From Luteitalea sp. (GTDB lineage: Bacteria; Acidobacteriota; Vicinamibacteria; Vicinamibacterales; Vicinamibacteraceae), in NCBI GenBank assembly GCA_009377495.1, contig WHTZ01000031.1, positions 1 to 64,000 of the forward strand: a stretch of DNA of 64,000 nt, read 5' to 3'. Position 1 is the stretch's first letter. Each line of letters starts with the position of its first letter. Made by a program: the position numbers and the translations under genes. Below the pieces are notes generated by a model. That model did no database searches. It had not been told where the DNA came from and was given only the letters and a program-made list of their open reading frames with translations. This document shows, one piece after another, positions 27,301-35,281 of this stretch.

Positions 27301-28275
27301 TTGCAAGCTGCTCGTCTTGAAGTCGGGAGATGGCTAGTGCGGCTCGGTCCGTTTCTCGGGCTGGCGGCCGTGATCCTGTTCTTCACGCTGCTGAGCGACT
27401 CGCCGGCCAACTATCTCTCGATGCGAAATTTCCGCATCGTCTCGGCGCAGACGGTGATCGTCGCCCTGGGCGCGATTGGGATGACGATGATCATCGTCAG
27501 CGGTGGGATTGACCTGTCGGTCGGATCGGTCATTGCGCTCACGGGTGTCGTGACCGCCACCACCCTCCGCGCTGGCTGGTCACCACTCCCGGCACTGGTC
27601 GCCGGCGTCGTCATCGGCGGTCTCGTCGGCGTGGTCAACGGTCTGGTGGTCACCCGTTTGAAGGTCTTACCGTTTATTGCCACGCTGGGCATGCTCGGGA
27701 TCGCGCGTGGTGTCGCCAAATGGCTGGCGGATCAGCAGACAGTCAACGTGCCCGACACCTGGGTGAACGAGCTGGCGGTGACGTTTCCAGACCCCGCGTG
27801 GCTCCTGGTGGCGCCCGGGGTGTGGGTGGCGCTGCTGCTGGCCGTCGTTGCAGCCCTCGTGCTCGGGAACACGGTGTTTGGCCGCCGCGTTTTTGCCATC
27901 GGGTCGAACGAAGCGGCGGCGCGTGCGTGTGGCGTGGCGACCGATCGACTCAAGGTCTGGATCTACGGCCTGGCGGGGTTGCTCTTTGGCCTCTCTGGCG
28001 TGATGCAGATGTCGCGGCTTCGGCAAGGGGATCCCACGGTCGCGATTGGCAGCGAGCTCGATGTCATCGCGGCCGTCGTGATTGGCGGCGGCAGCTTGAG
28101 CGGCGGCGAGGGCAGCATCCTGGGCTCCATGATTGGCGCCCTCATCATGGCGTTCCTGCGCAACGGCAGCCAGCAGATGGGGTGGCCGACGTTCGTGCAG
28201 GAGATCATGATCGGCGTCATTATCGTGCTCGCCGTGGCGGCCGACGGTTTGCGCCGGTCCCGCGCGACGCAATAG
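27301..28275 (+). CDS. Sugar ABC transporter permease (RbsC-like)
   Basis: Inner-membrane permease of 324 aa with about eight to ten hydrophobic segments. The CUT2 permease hallmark VSGGIDLSVGSVIAL is at ~62-76, and GSNEAAARACGVATDRLKVWIYGLAG marks the cytoplasmic coupling loop. It probably works as a homodimer with the double ATPase upstream. I accept the TTG start because GAGG lies 7 nt upstream and the first helix begins shortly after. It is the last intact gene of the operon. Confidence 0.9.
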   Translation: MQAARLEVGRWLVRLGPFLGLAAVILFFTLLSDSPANYLSMRNFRIVSAQTVIVALGAIGMTMIIVSGGIDLSVGSVIALTGVVTATTLRAGWSPLPALVAGVVIGGLVGVVNGLVVTRLKVLPFIATLGMLGIARGVAKWLADQQTVNVPDTWVNELAVTFPDPAWLLVAPGVWVALLLAVVAALVLGNTVFGRRVFAIGSNEAAARACGVATDRLKVWIYGLAGLLFGLSGVMQMSRLRQGDPTVAIGSELDVIAAVVIGGGSLSGGEGSILGSMIGALIMAFLRNGSQQMGWPTFVQEIMIGVIIVLAVAADGLRRSRATQ

Positions 28276-28449
28276 GGCGACCAGCTGTCCGCGCAGATTA
28301 CCGCGCGGGCCAGGACGCTCTTGCCGCATGCCGAGATCGCCATCGTCGCAGGGACGAACCACATGATGCCTCTCCAGGATCCGGACGCTGTCGGTCGAGT
28401 GATCCAGAGGTTCCTCGTGTCGCGCAACGATGGCGTAGCGTCCGCGTGA
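28276..28449 (+). pseudogene. C-terminal remnant of an alpha/beta hydrolase
   Basis: Directly after the permease stop, the same reading frame stays open for 57 codons to a TGA at 28447. It reads as the last strands of an alpha/beta hydrolase: IAIVAGTNHMMPLQDPDAV, where the NH is the catalytic His position, then RVIQRFL as the final helix. No start codon with a ribosome binding site and no nucleophile elbow are present, so only the tail of the gene survives. It suggests a deletion that joined the operon to a former neighbour gene. Confidence 0.65.
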
Positions 28450-28646
28450 CGAGCGGTAACGGGCGCGGCGCCGTCGACGGGAGCCGATCTACGCGTGAGC
28501 TGTGCTTCCGTCATGGCGCGTTCGGTATCGGCGCATGATGCGTTCACTATCAAGGAGGCACGAGATCCGCTTTCCCTGTACGAACGTCCAGCAAAAGCCG
28601 TTACAGGTGGTGAACAGCGCGCGAAGACACGCGAAGGAGACATGCC

Positions 28647-30659
28647 ATGAGCACAGTCCCACCACGGCGAACCTGCGGCACGATGGATGTCCACCGCAGG
28701 CTCCTGACTACCAATCCCGAGTACGCGAGGGCGAGAGCCGCGATCGAAAATCGGAGCCTGGCCTATCGGTCGCGCGGCGCTCAGGCGCTGCGCGCGGGCA
28801 TCACCGTCATCCCCGTGGTGGTTCATGTCGTCCACAACACCAGCCAGCAGAACATCTCCGAAGATCAGATCCGCAGCCAGATCGACGTGTTGAACCGCGA
28901 TTTTCGGCGGCTCAATCCCGATGTCGCGTCGGTCCCGGCGGTCTTTCAGCCGCTCGTGGCGGATGCCCGGATCGAGTTCCAGCTGGCGGCCGTGGATCCG
29001 CAGGGAAATGCCACCGGCGGCATTACACGGACGCAAACGAGCGCGGCCAGCTTTACCGATAACGACGGCATCAAGTCTGCCGCCACAGGCGGAGCCAACC
29101 CCTGGCCGTCGGACCGATATCTCAACATCTGGACCGCGCCCCGCCTCACGTCCGCGGTTGGCGATCTGCTCGGCTACGCGCAGTTCCCCGGCGGAGCCGC
29201 CGCGACAGACGGCGTCGTCATCCTCCACAGCGCCTTCGGCACCACCGGCACCGCGGCGGCGCCCTTCAACTTGGGGCGCACGACGACACACGAGGTCGGA
29301 CACTGGGTCAATCTTTTCCACATCTGGGGCGATGACGGCACGGGCTGCGGCGGCAGCGATATGGTCGACGACACACCCAATCAAGGTGGCTCAAACTTTG
29401 GCGCGCCGGCGTTCCCGCATCTCAGTTGCAACAACGGCCCCAACGGCGACCTGTTCATGAACTACATGGACTATGTCGACGATACGGCGATGTTCATGTT
29501 CACGGCGGGACAGGTCGTGCGCATGCAGGCGACGCTCGACGTGGAGCGTTCGACGATTGGCACGACCCGCACGGTCTTGACCAGTCCCCGTGTGCCGGCG
29601 CTCGCGCAGATTGGTGCGGTCTCGCGCAGCCCTGATAAGTTGGACATCTTTGTCACGGATCGAGACGGTGCGATCTTGACCGCCGCATGGGAGCCGGCCT
29701 TCCCCGACTGGTGGCATGGCTGGTGGTCGTTGAACGGAGGGCGGGCGGCGGCAGCGGCGCCGGTGCATGCCGTGTCACGGAGCACCGACAAGCTCGACGC
29801 CTTTGTCATTGGCACGGACAACGTCGTCTACACGGCGGCTTGGGAGCCCAGCTTCCCCGATTGGTGGCACGGCTGGTGGCAGTTGAACGGCGGCGTCGCG
29901 GCGCCGGGCGCACACGTCACGGCCGTCTCGCGCAGCACGGACAAGTTGGACGTCTTTGTCGTGGGCACCGACGGTCGCGTCTACACGGCGGCCTGGGAAC
30001 CCGGCTTCACCGACTGGTGGCACGGCTGGTGGCCGATCGGCGACATCCGCGTTCCGCAAGACGCGGCCGTCCACGCAATCTCCCGCAGCGCCGATAAGCT
30101 CGACATCTTCGTCACCGACGTGAACGGCGTCATCTTCACTGCGGCCTGGGAGCCGGCGTTTTCCGATGGCTGGCACGGCTGGTGGGAATTGAACGGCGGC
30201 CGGGCCGCGCCTGGCGCGCCGGTGACCGCAGTGTCGCGGAGTGCCGACAAGCTCGACATCTTCGTCGTCGGCACGGATGGTCGCGTCTACACGGCGGCCT
30301 GGGAACCCAGCTTTCCTGATTGGTGGCATGGCTGGTGGCCGATCGGCGACATCCGCGCTCCGCAAGGTGCACCCGTCCACGCAGTCTCCCGCAGCACCGA
30401 CAAGCTCGACATCTTCGTTACCGACGTGAACGGAGCCATCTTGACGGCCGCATGGGAGCCCTCCTTCCCGGACTGGTGGCATGGCTGGTGGGAACTGAAC
30501 GGTGGGCGCGCGGCGCCCGGCGCCCCGGTGACCGCGGTGTCGCGGAGCGCCGACAAGCTCGACGTGTTCGTCGTCGGCAACGACGCGAGGGTCTGGACCG
30601 CGGCGTGGGAGCCCAGCTTCCCTGATTGGTGGCACGGCTGGTGGCCGATCGGCGACTGA
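28647..30659 (+). CDS. Pappalysin-like (M43) metalloprotease fused to a seven-repeat propeller-like domain
   Basis: A 670-aa two-part protein. Residues ~10-310 form an M43B zinc metalloprotease: RTCGTMDVH at 8-16 (a possible cysteine-switch Cys10), the zinc site [11 protein letters not shown] at 215-225 with ligands His215, His219 and His225 and catalytic Glu216, and a Met-turn NYMDYVDD at 272-279. Cys234 and Cys261 may form a disulfide. Residues 321-670 are seven Trp-rich repeats with a period of exactly 51 residues (VSRS..DKLD.FV at 325, 376, 427, 478, 529, 580, 631, each ending near WWHGWW). Seven such units suggest a seven-bladed beta-propeller like PLL-type lectins. No ordinary signal peptide is visible, unusual for M43 enzymes. 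AAGGAGA sits 6 nt before the ATG. Two small genes follow closely. Confidence 0.88.
   Translation: MSTVPPRRTCGTMDVHRRLLTTNPEYARARAAIENRSLAYRSRGAQALRAGITVIPVVVHVVHNTSQQNISEDQIRSQIDVLNRDFRRLNPDVASVPAVFQPLVADARIEFQLAAVDPQGNATGGITRTQTSAASFTDNDGIKSAATGGANPWPSDRYLNIWTAPRLTSAVGDLLGYAQFPGGAAATDGVVILHSAFGTTGTAAAPFNLGRTTTHEVGHWVNLFHIWGDDGTGCGGSDMVDDTPNQGGSNFGAPAFPHLSCNNGPNGDLFMNYMDYVDDTAMFMFTAGQVVRMQATLDVERSTIGTTRTVLTSPRVPALAQIGAVSRSPDKLDIFVTDRDGAILTAAWEPAFPDWWHGWWSLNGGRAAAAAPVHAVSRSTDKLDAFVIGTDNVVYTAAWEPSFPDWWHGWWQLNGGVAAPGAHVTAVSRSTDKLDVFVVGTDGRVYTAAWEPGFTDWWHGWWPIGDIRVPQDAAVHAISRSADKLDIFVTDVNGVIFTAAWEPAFSDGWHGWWELNGGRAAPGAPVTAVSRSADKLDIFVVGTDGRVYTAAWEPSFPDWWHGWWPIGDIRAPQGAPVHAVSRSTDKLDIFVTDVNGAILTAAWEPSFPDWWHGWWELNGGRAAPGAPVTAVSRSADKLDVFVVGNDARVWTAAWEPSFPDWWHGWWPIGD
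29619..30656 (+). repeat. 153-bp in-frame tandem repeats coding the propeller-like domain
   Basis: Seven units of 153 bp (the last slightly short) encode the C-terminal domain. Two unit types alternate in the second half: those ending [10 protein letters not shown] (units 3, 5, 7) and those ending [14 protein letters not shown] (units 4, 6). Units 3-4 and 5-6 are close to identical in both protein and DNA, which points to duplication of a two-unit, 306-bp block. Confidence 0.85.
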
Positions 30660-30712
30660 GGCACCATCGAATCAGGCGACCATCGAATGAGGCGAACTGA
30701 GAGAGGCCTATC

Positions 30713-31087
30713 ATGAGGAAGAAGCCAGTGCCGACAAGTGGGACAGAACGCTACGCCGGACAGCCGGCCTCGACGCCCATGCCGCAGTATCCGATCGCGA
30801 GTGCGGCGGTGCCCGCGATGCCGATGCCCACGCGCATGCCAGGCTCGGGCGCGGAGTCCAAGGTCTCGTCGCCGGCGAGTCCCCAGGGGCCGCCTGGCGA
30901 GGCGGCGAAGGTGATCGCTATGGGCGACGATTACCCGGCGGGTCGTGGCGGCATGCGCGGGGTTCCGATGGCGTCCGCCGATCAACGCGCGCAGTCAGGC
31001 GGCGTCGGCTCAGGTGCGCCAGCGAAGACTTACGGCGCGCCGATCGGCGCCAGGCCGTCCGCGGCCAAGATGCCGGCACGCCCGTAG
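30713..31087 (+). CDS. Small Pro/Ala/Gly-rich protein of unknown function
   Basis: A 124-aa low-complexity protein rich in Pro, Ala, Gly, Ser and Met, with no transmembrane segment, no signal peptide and no recognised domain. Short motifs such as PMPQYPIASAAVPAMPMP suggest an extended or disordered chain. GAGAGAGG stands 7 nt before the ATG, supporting translation. It starts 53 nt after the protease-propeller stop and is followed 33 nt later by another small gene, so the three probably share an mRNA. It could be a secreted substrate, linker or coat-type protein; nothing in the sequence decides. Confidence 0.6.
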   Translation: MRKKPVPTSGTERYAGQPASTPMPQYPIASAAVPAMPMPTRMPGSGAESKVSSPASPQGPPGEAAKVIAMGDDYPAGRGGMRGVPMASADQRAQSGGVGSGAPAKTYGAPIGARPSAAKMPARP

Positions 31088-31120
31088 CGCGGGAAATCGC
31101 GTGGGAACAGAGGACGCTCG

Positions 31121-31453
31121 ATGACTGCGTTGCCGGCAGCGCTGTTCAATCGCTGGATCCACTCGCGGGAAGAAGACTCCGGAGAGGTCACCGTCTTCCG
31201 ACCGTCGACCTTCGCGTTCCCGCCCTCGCGTGGACGCGAAGGTATCGAGCTTCGTGAAGGCGGCGAGCTGCTCCACTACCGCATGGGCGCAACAGACAGG
31301 CCGGATGCCGTGGCCGGCCGCTGGCGCGTCGAACGGGACAACATCATCGAGGTCGACTTTCCCACCGCACAGTTGTCGCCCTACCGATTGGAAGTGATCT
31401 CCGTCGACAACGAGGCTCTCAAGGTGAGACGAATAACGACAGCGCCGCGTTGA
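31121..31453 (+). CDS. Conserved-looking hypothetical protein, 110 aa
   Basis: A 110-aa soluble protein I do not recognise. It has normal composition with alternating hydrophobic and charged residues typical of a small beta-rich fold (GEVTVFRPSTFAFPPSRG, GIELREGGELLHYRMG, GRWRVERDNIIEVDF, YRLEVISVDNEALKVRRI). The layout, with a central acidic-ended strand and a final KVRRI strand, recalls small lipocalin-like or immunity-type beta proteins, but that is only an impression. GAGGA lies 8 nt upstream of the ATG. It is the last gene of the protease-propeller cluster. Confidence 0.65.
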   Translation: MTALPAALFNRWIHSREEDSGEVTVFRPSTFAFPPSRGREGIELREGGELLHYRMGATDRPDAVAGRWRVERDNIIEVDFPTAQLSPYRLEVISVDNEALKVRRITTAPR

Positions 31454-31525
31454 TCACGTCGTACGCGGTGTGTGGTGGTTGCAGATTACGTCATCGTAAT
31501 TCTGAAATGCGTTACGTAAGCCAAG

Positions 31526-32854
31526 CTAATCCTTTGCCTGCTCCCGCTTGTTACCCAGACTGCCTCGTATCCACACCGACTCGAGTGTCCGTGTATGGCG
31601 AATGTCTTCGAGCGGGTTGCGTTCGAGGACCAGGAAGTCCGCTTCCAATCCGGGTTCTAGCGTGCCAACGCGATCCCCAATGTTCATGCAACGGGCCGCA
31701 TCACCGGTAGCTGCGACGAGCGCTTGCATCGGCGTCAGCCCGGCTTCGACCATGCGTTCCAGCTCGAGGTGCTCGAAGTAGCCCTGGAAGCGTCCTGGCG
31801 GACCAGTATCTGTACCGAAGGCAATGCGCACACCGGCGTCGGTGAGGCGTTTGAGGTTGGCTTGCGCCACGTCGAGCGCCTCCTTGTACTGCTGCGCGGC
31901 GGCGTCGTTGCGTATCGAGGTCTGATACTCGGCCGCTTCCAGGCCCTCGATCGTCGACGGTTCCACCTCACGCTGGAAGAACGGATCGTCGAAAAAGGCC
32001 GGTCGAGATTCATATACGAAGGTGGAGACCTCGCGCATGAGGGTGGGACAGACACAGATGTCGCGTGCCTTCAGGAGACCAATCAAGGCATCATCGACCG
32101 CCACGTCGCGCACGCTGTGCGCGATATAGTCGGCTCCGGCGGCCAGAAGGTCTTTCGCATCCTGCAAGTAGAAGATGTGCGCCGCGACCTCGAGCCCGTG
32201 CTGATGTGCCTGGTCGATGACCGCCTTGTAGGCCGTAGGCGGCATCTTCGCGCTCGTGCCGAGGTTATCATCGACGCGAATCTTGACGATGTCGGCCTTC
32301 ATGCCCGCGACCTCGTCCACCGCGCGCCGCGCGGCCCGTGGATCCGTCGCGCTGACAACGGGACCGGCGAGGAAGAGCCGCGCCATGTCGACGGTGTTCA
32401 TTGGCTGCGCGTCCCGCACCTCCACACCCGCCGCCCCGTCGTCGCCGAGACTAAAGACCGTCGTCACGCCGTAACGCGCGTAGACGCGAAGCTGGCGGGT
32501 GATGTTGTCGCGCGTATAGAGCTCTGGCCCTGACTGCAATCCACGCACGTTATTCACATGTCCATGTGCGTTGATCATGCCTGGCATGAGCGTCTTGCCG
32601 CGCAGGTCGACGCGCCTCGCACCCGCCGGCGGTGGGTGATCGGCCGCTGGTCCGACGGCTTCGATCCGGCCCTCTCGGACGATCAGCACGCCATCTTCGA
32701 CTGGCGACCTCCCGGTTCCGTCGATGATGCGCGCACCCACAAAGGCGGCGACACGGCCGTCGTCTGCGTTCCCTGTTGCGCCGGAAGGCGGAGGCGGTGA
32801 GCACGCGAGGCTCACGGGGATGATCGCCAAGAGCGCCGAACGTCGCAATCGCAT
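31526..32854 (-). CDS. Amidohydrolase family lipoprotein
   Basis: Metal-dependent amidohydrolase of 442 aa, similar to the imidazolonepropionase/prolidase-like group common as exported enzymes in Acidobacteria. The signal peptide ends in lipobox SLAC (Cys18), so it should be lipid-anchored. Metal ligands: His97 and His99 (NAHGH), a probable carboxylated Lys in VKIRVDD, His in EVAAHIF, His in YIAHSVRD, and Asp in FGTDTGPPG. The C-terminal strands GTLEPGLEADFLVLERNPLEDI are diagnostic of the family. It probably hydrolyses a cyclic amide or peptide-like bond; substrate unknown. It converges with the small gene upstream at 31453 and shows no operon partner. No strong ribosome binding site is visible. 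Confidence 0.87.
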   Translation of the reverse strand: MRLRRSALLAIIPVSLACSPPPPSGATGNADDGRVAAFVGARIIDGTGRSPVEDGVLIVREGRIEAVGPAADHPPPAGARRVDLRGKTLMPGMINAHGHVNNVRGLQSGPELYTRDNITRQLRVYARYGVTTVFSLGDDGAAGVEVRDAQPMNTVDMARLFLAGPVVSATDPRAARRAVDEVAGMKADIVKIRVDDNLGTSAKMPPTAYKAVIDQAHQHGLEVAAHIFYLQDAKDLLAAGADYIAHSVRDVAVDDALIGLLKARDICVCPTLMREVSTFVYESRPAFFDDPFFQREVEPSTIEGLEAAEYQTSIRNDAAAQQYKEALDVAQANLKRLTDAGVRIAFGTDTGPPGRFQGYFEHLELERMVEAGLTPMQALVAATGDAARCMNIGDRVGTLEPGLEADFLVLERNPLEDIRHTRTLESVWIRGSLGNKREQAKD

Positions 32855-32969
32855 TTGATGAGGTTACTCGAACTCGTCGCAGTTTTGCACGGTCGTTGGG
32901 CTGTCTTCACAGAGTTGACACGTCCGCCGTTCATAGTAGCCCGCGATTCACGAGCGACTCTGGCGCTCT

Positions 32970-32989
32970 GGCGCGGCTAAAGCCGCGCC
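32970..32989. repeat. REP-like hairpin (family D)
   Basis: GGCGCGGCTAAAGCCGCGCC, a perfect 9-bp stem with an AA loop, followed by CCTAC. A partial partner (GGGCTGAAGCCGCGCC) follows at about 32996-33011. It lies in the divergent region upstream of the PhoX-like gene. Confidence 0.75.
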
Positions 32990-33031
32990 CTACATGGGCT
33001 GAAGCCGCGCCAGCCATAGGAGGGATGAGAG

Positions 33032-34441
33032 ATGGCAGATCACGAGTCGAACGGCCACGGCCACCCCAGCATCGGTCGCAGACGGTTCTTGACGCAGGGG
33101 GCGTTGGCTGGCGCGGTCGCCACCGCGCCGCTTCACGCACTGCTGGCGCGCGCCGAGCAGAATGGAACGTACGGACAGGGAAACGGGCGGCCTCGGCGCG
33201 ACTGCAGTCCAGACTACGGGCCGCTGCGAGTCGTGAACGACGCCGCGACTGGCCTCCCACTCTTGTTCTTACCAGCCGGTTTTCAGTATGTGACGTTCGG
33301 CTGGACGGGCGACTTGCTGAGTGACGGCACACTCACGCCGGCGCTGCATGACGGCATGGCTGCGTTTCGCTCGCGGCGCGGCCGCGTCCGGCTGGTGCGG
33401 AATCACGAGGTGGGTTCAGACGTCGACGCCTTTGCCACCGGGCTGGCCTATGACGCGCGCGCCGGCGGCGGCACAACAACGCTGGAGTTCGACCCGCGCC
33501 GAGGACGGTTGGTGGCGAGCTGGCCGAGCGTGAGCGGCACGGTACGTAACTGCGCCGGTGGTCCGGCACCCTGGGGTGCGTGGCTGACCTGTGAGGAGGC
33601 CTTGGACGAGCCCACCGAGGACAACACGCTCACCGAGAAGCACGGCTACATCTTCGACGTGCCCGTCTTCGGCGGCGCGACCCCCATGCCGCTCACGGCG
33701 ATGGGCCGCTTTGTCCACGAGGCGGTGGCGGTCGATCCGCACACGGGCATCGTGTACGAGACCGAAGACGCGGGCACGTCAGGGTTCTATCGATTCATTC
33801 CGAACAGTCGGGGGCGCTTGGCGGCCGGCGGCACGCTGCAGATGCTCGCCATTGCCGGTCGTCCGCAATACGACACCGCCATGGGCCAGCAGCAGGACGA
33901 GCAGCTCGACGTTGAATGGGTGACCATCGATCAGCCCGACCCCAACCTGCCCGACGAGCCGCAGGTGTTCGAACAGGGATGGGCGAAAGGCGGTGCGCGC
34001 TTTGCACGGCTCGAAGGCGCCTGGTATGGCAACGGCAGCGTCTTCTTCGTCTCGACGAGCGGTGGGAACGCCGAAGAGGGTCAGATCTGGGAATACGAGC
34101 CGATGAGCGAGACGCTGCGGCTCGTGTTCGAGTCGCCGAGCGCGGAAGTGCTCAACGCGCCGGATAACATCTGTGTGAGTCCAAGGGGTGGCCTGGTGCT
34201 CTGTGAAGATGGCGGCGGTACGGAGTTCCTCCACGGGCTCACGACCGATGGTCAGGTCTTCCGCTTCGCGCAGAACAACGTCATCCTCAGCGGCGAGCGG
34301 AATGGGATCAGCGGCGACTTCACGGGGTCGGAGTTCGCCGGCGCCACGTTCAGCCCGGATGGGCGCTGGTTGTTCGTCAACATCCAGTCGCCGGGGATCA
34401 CGTTCGCTGTCACCGGACCGTGGCGAGCTGGCGCGCTGTGA
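33032..34441 (+). CDS. Tat-exported PhoX-family (DUF839) protein
   Basis: A 469-aa beta-propeller protein of the PhoX/DUF839 family. A twin-arginine leader GRRRFLTQGALAGAVATAP (~15-33) directs folded export. Family blocks are AGFQYVTFGWTGD, RLVRNHEVG, RNCAGGPAPWGAWLTCEE, KHGYIFDVP and DNICVSPRGGLVLCEDGGG. True PhoX is a calcium/iron alkaline phosphatase; this shorter relative lacks a demonstrable full active site by eye, so phosphatase activity is likely but not certain. GGAGG stands 8 nt before the ATG. It is monocistronic as far as I can see, with a REP-like hairpin upstream and a deleted permease gene converging on its 3' end. Confidence 0.82.
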   Translation: MADHESNGHGHPSIGRRRFLTQGALAGAVATAPLHALLARAEQNGTYGQGNGRPRRDCSPDYGPLRVVNDAATGLPLLFLPAGFQYVTFGWTGDLLSDGTLTPALHDGMAAFRSRRGRVRLVRNHEVGSDVDAFATGLAYDARAGGGTTTLEFDPRRGRLVASWPSVSGTVRNCAGGPAPWGAWLTCEEALDEPTEDNTLTEKHGYIFDVPVFGGATPMPLTAMGRFVHEAVAVDPHTGIVYETEDAGTSGFYRFIPNSRGRLAAGGTLQMLAIAGRPQYDTAMGQQQDEQLDVEWVTIDQPDPNLPDEPQVFEQGWAKGGARFARLEGAWYGNGSVFFVSTSGGNAEEGQIWEYEPMSETLRLVFESPSAEVLNAPDNICVSPRGGLVLCEDGGGTEFLHGLTTDGQVFRFAQNNVILSGERNGISGDFTGSEFAGATFSPDGRWLFVNIQSPGITFAVTGPWRAGAL

Positions 34442-34470
34442 GATCGCCACAGTAGATTTGGTAACGGCCC

Positions 34471-34893
34471 TCATTCGAACCGGAGGGCCGTTGCCGGGTC
34501 GATCTGCGCTGCGCGACGGTCTGGGTTAGAGACCGGCAGAGCCCTGAGCAGCGCAGCGTGGACGACCGTGTAGACGGCGCTGTTCGCGCCGATGCCCAAC
34601 GCCAGTGACATGACAACGGCCGCCGAGACAACCGGCGTAGAGTGCAATCCCCGCAAGGCGTACCGGATGTCCTGGAAGACGCTTTCCAGCCAGCCCGTGC
34701 CCCGGACGTCGCGGCACGCGTCCTTGATCTGCTCCAGGCCTCCGAACGTCAGCCGAGCCCTGCGGCGCGCCTCGGACTCGGTGAGACCAGTTCGTGTCAG
34801 ATCGGCGACCTGCTGTTCGACGTGAAACCGCAGCTCCGCGTCGAGATCGCGCTCGAGACGACGTCGCTTCAGGAATCGTCTCCACCATCTCAC
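34471..34893 (-). pseudogene. Internally deleted FtsX/MacB-type permease (ADOP family)
   Basis: The first ~120 residues are the N-terminus of an 'acidobacterial duplicated orphan permease': the cytoplasmic prefix RRFLKRRRLERDLDAELRFHVEQQ..GLTESEARRRAR..FGG, then WLESVFQDIRYALRGL and the first membrane helix AAVVMSLALGIGANSAVYTVVHAALLRALP. After SNPD the sequence jumps to RRAAQIDPATALRFE, which is the usual extreme C-terminus (..AARVDP..ALR.E). Intact members are about 800 residues, so roughly 650 are missing with the frame preserved. The junction is near 34515-34520. The GTG start has GGAGG 8 nt upstream, so a 140-aa product may still be made. Confidence 0.75.
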
Positions 34894-35281
34894 GGGTCTC
34901 TCCTCCGTAAAGTTGAACATCCTCCCGGGTACCTCGGGGGACGGGGCTATCGATCAGCGCAGAAATATCTCTGGCTTCTACATATATCGCCACATCTGTA
35001 GAAGGTCAAGGCGTCTGCTACTACGACGCGGCGCGCGGACACGTGGACGGGCGCGGCGAACCACGTCCCGACGGCGGCAAGGGGAGGGGTGCTTAACGGA
35101 AATGGGGTCGCGAGATCTAGAGGGTCGGAAAAAGGGGACAGGCCCCTTTTTCGAGAACCAACGCCGACGAAAAAGGGGCCTGTCCCCTTTTTCTCAGCCG
35201 GCGACCCCGTCCGCCGTCGATGTCAGCGGGGCCTACAACGACGTGCCCGGCCGCGACCCCCCAGAACCGTTAAGCACCCAC
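34894..35281. other. Intergenic region with a family B element
   Basis: This 388-bp gap contains the leader of the deleted permease gene (AT-richer stretch around 34960-35000), then the family B element at 35087-35279, which ends 3 nt from the stop codon of the lactate permease gene. No gene is supported. Confidence 0.6.
35087..35279 (+). repeat. Repeat family B, full copy with an internal insertion
   Basis: Outer inverted ends GGGTGCTTAACGG and CCGTTAAGCACCC enclose the perfect 26-bp hairpin (35128-35153 and 35168-35193). The copy is inverted relative to the one at 16853-17007. An extra stretch of about 40 bp between the hairpin and the right end makes it longer. It stands directly at the 3' end of the lactate permease gene. 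Confidence 0.85.

Noticed and set aside
27963-29384. Long minus-strand open frame spanning the permease end and the protease start
   Set aside because: It crosses two well-supported plus-strand genes and the gap between them and shows no domain.
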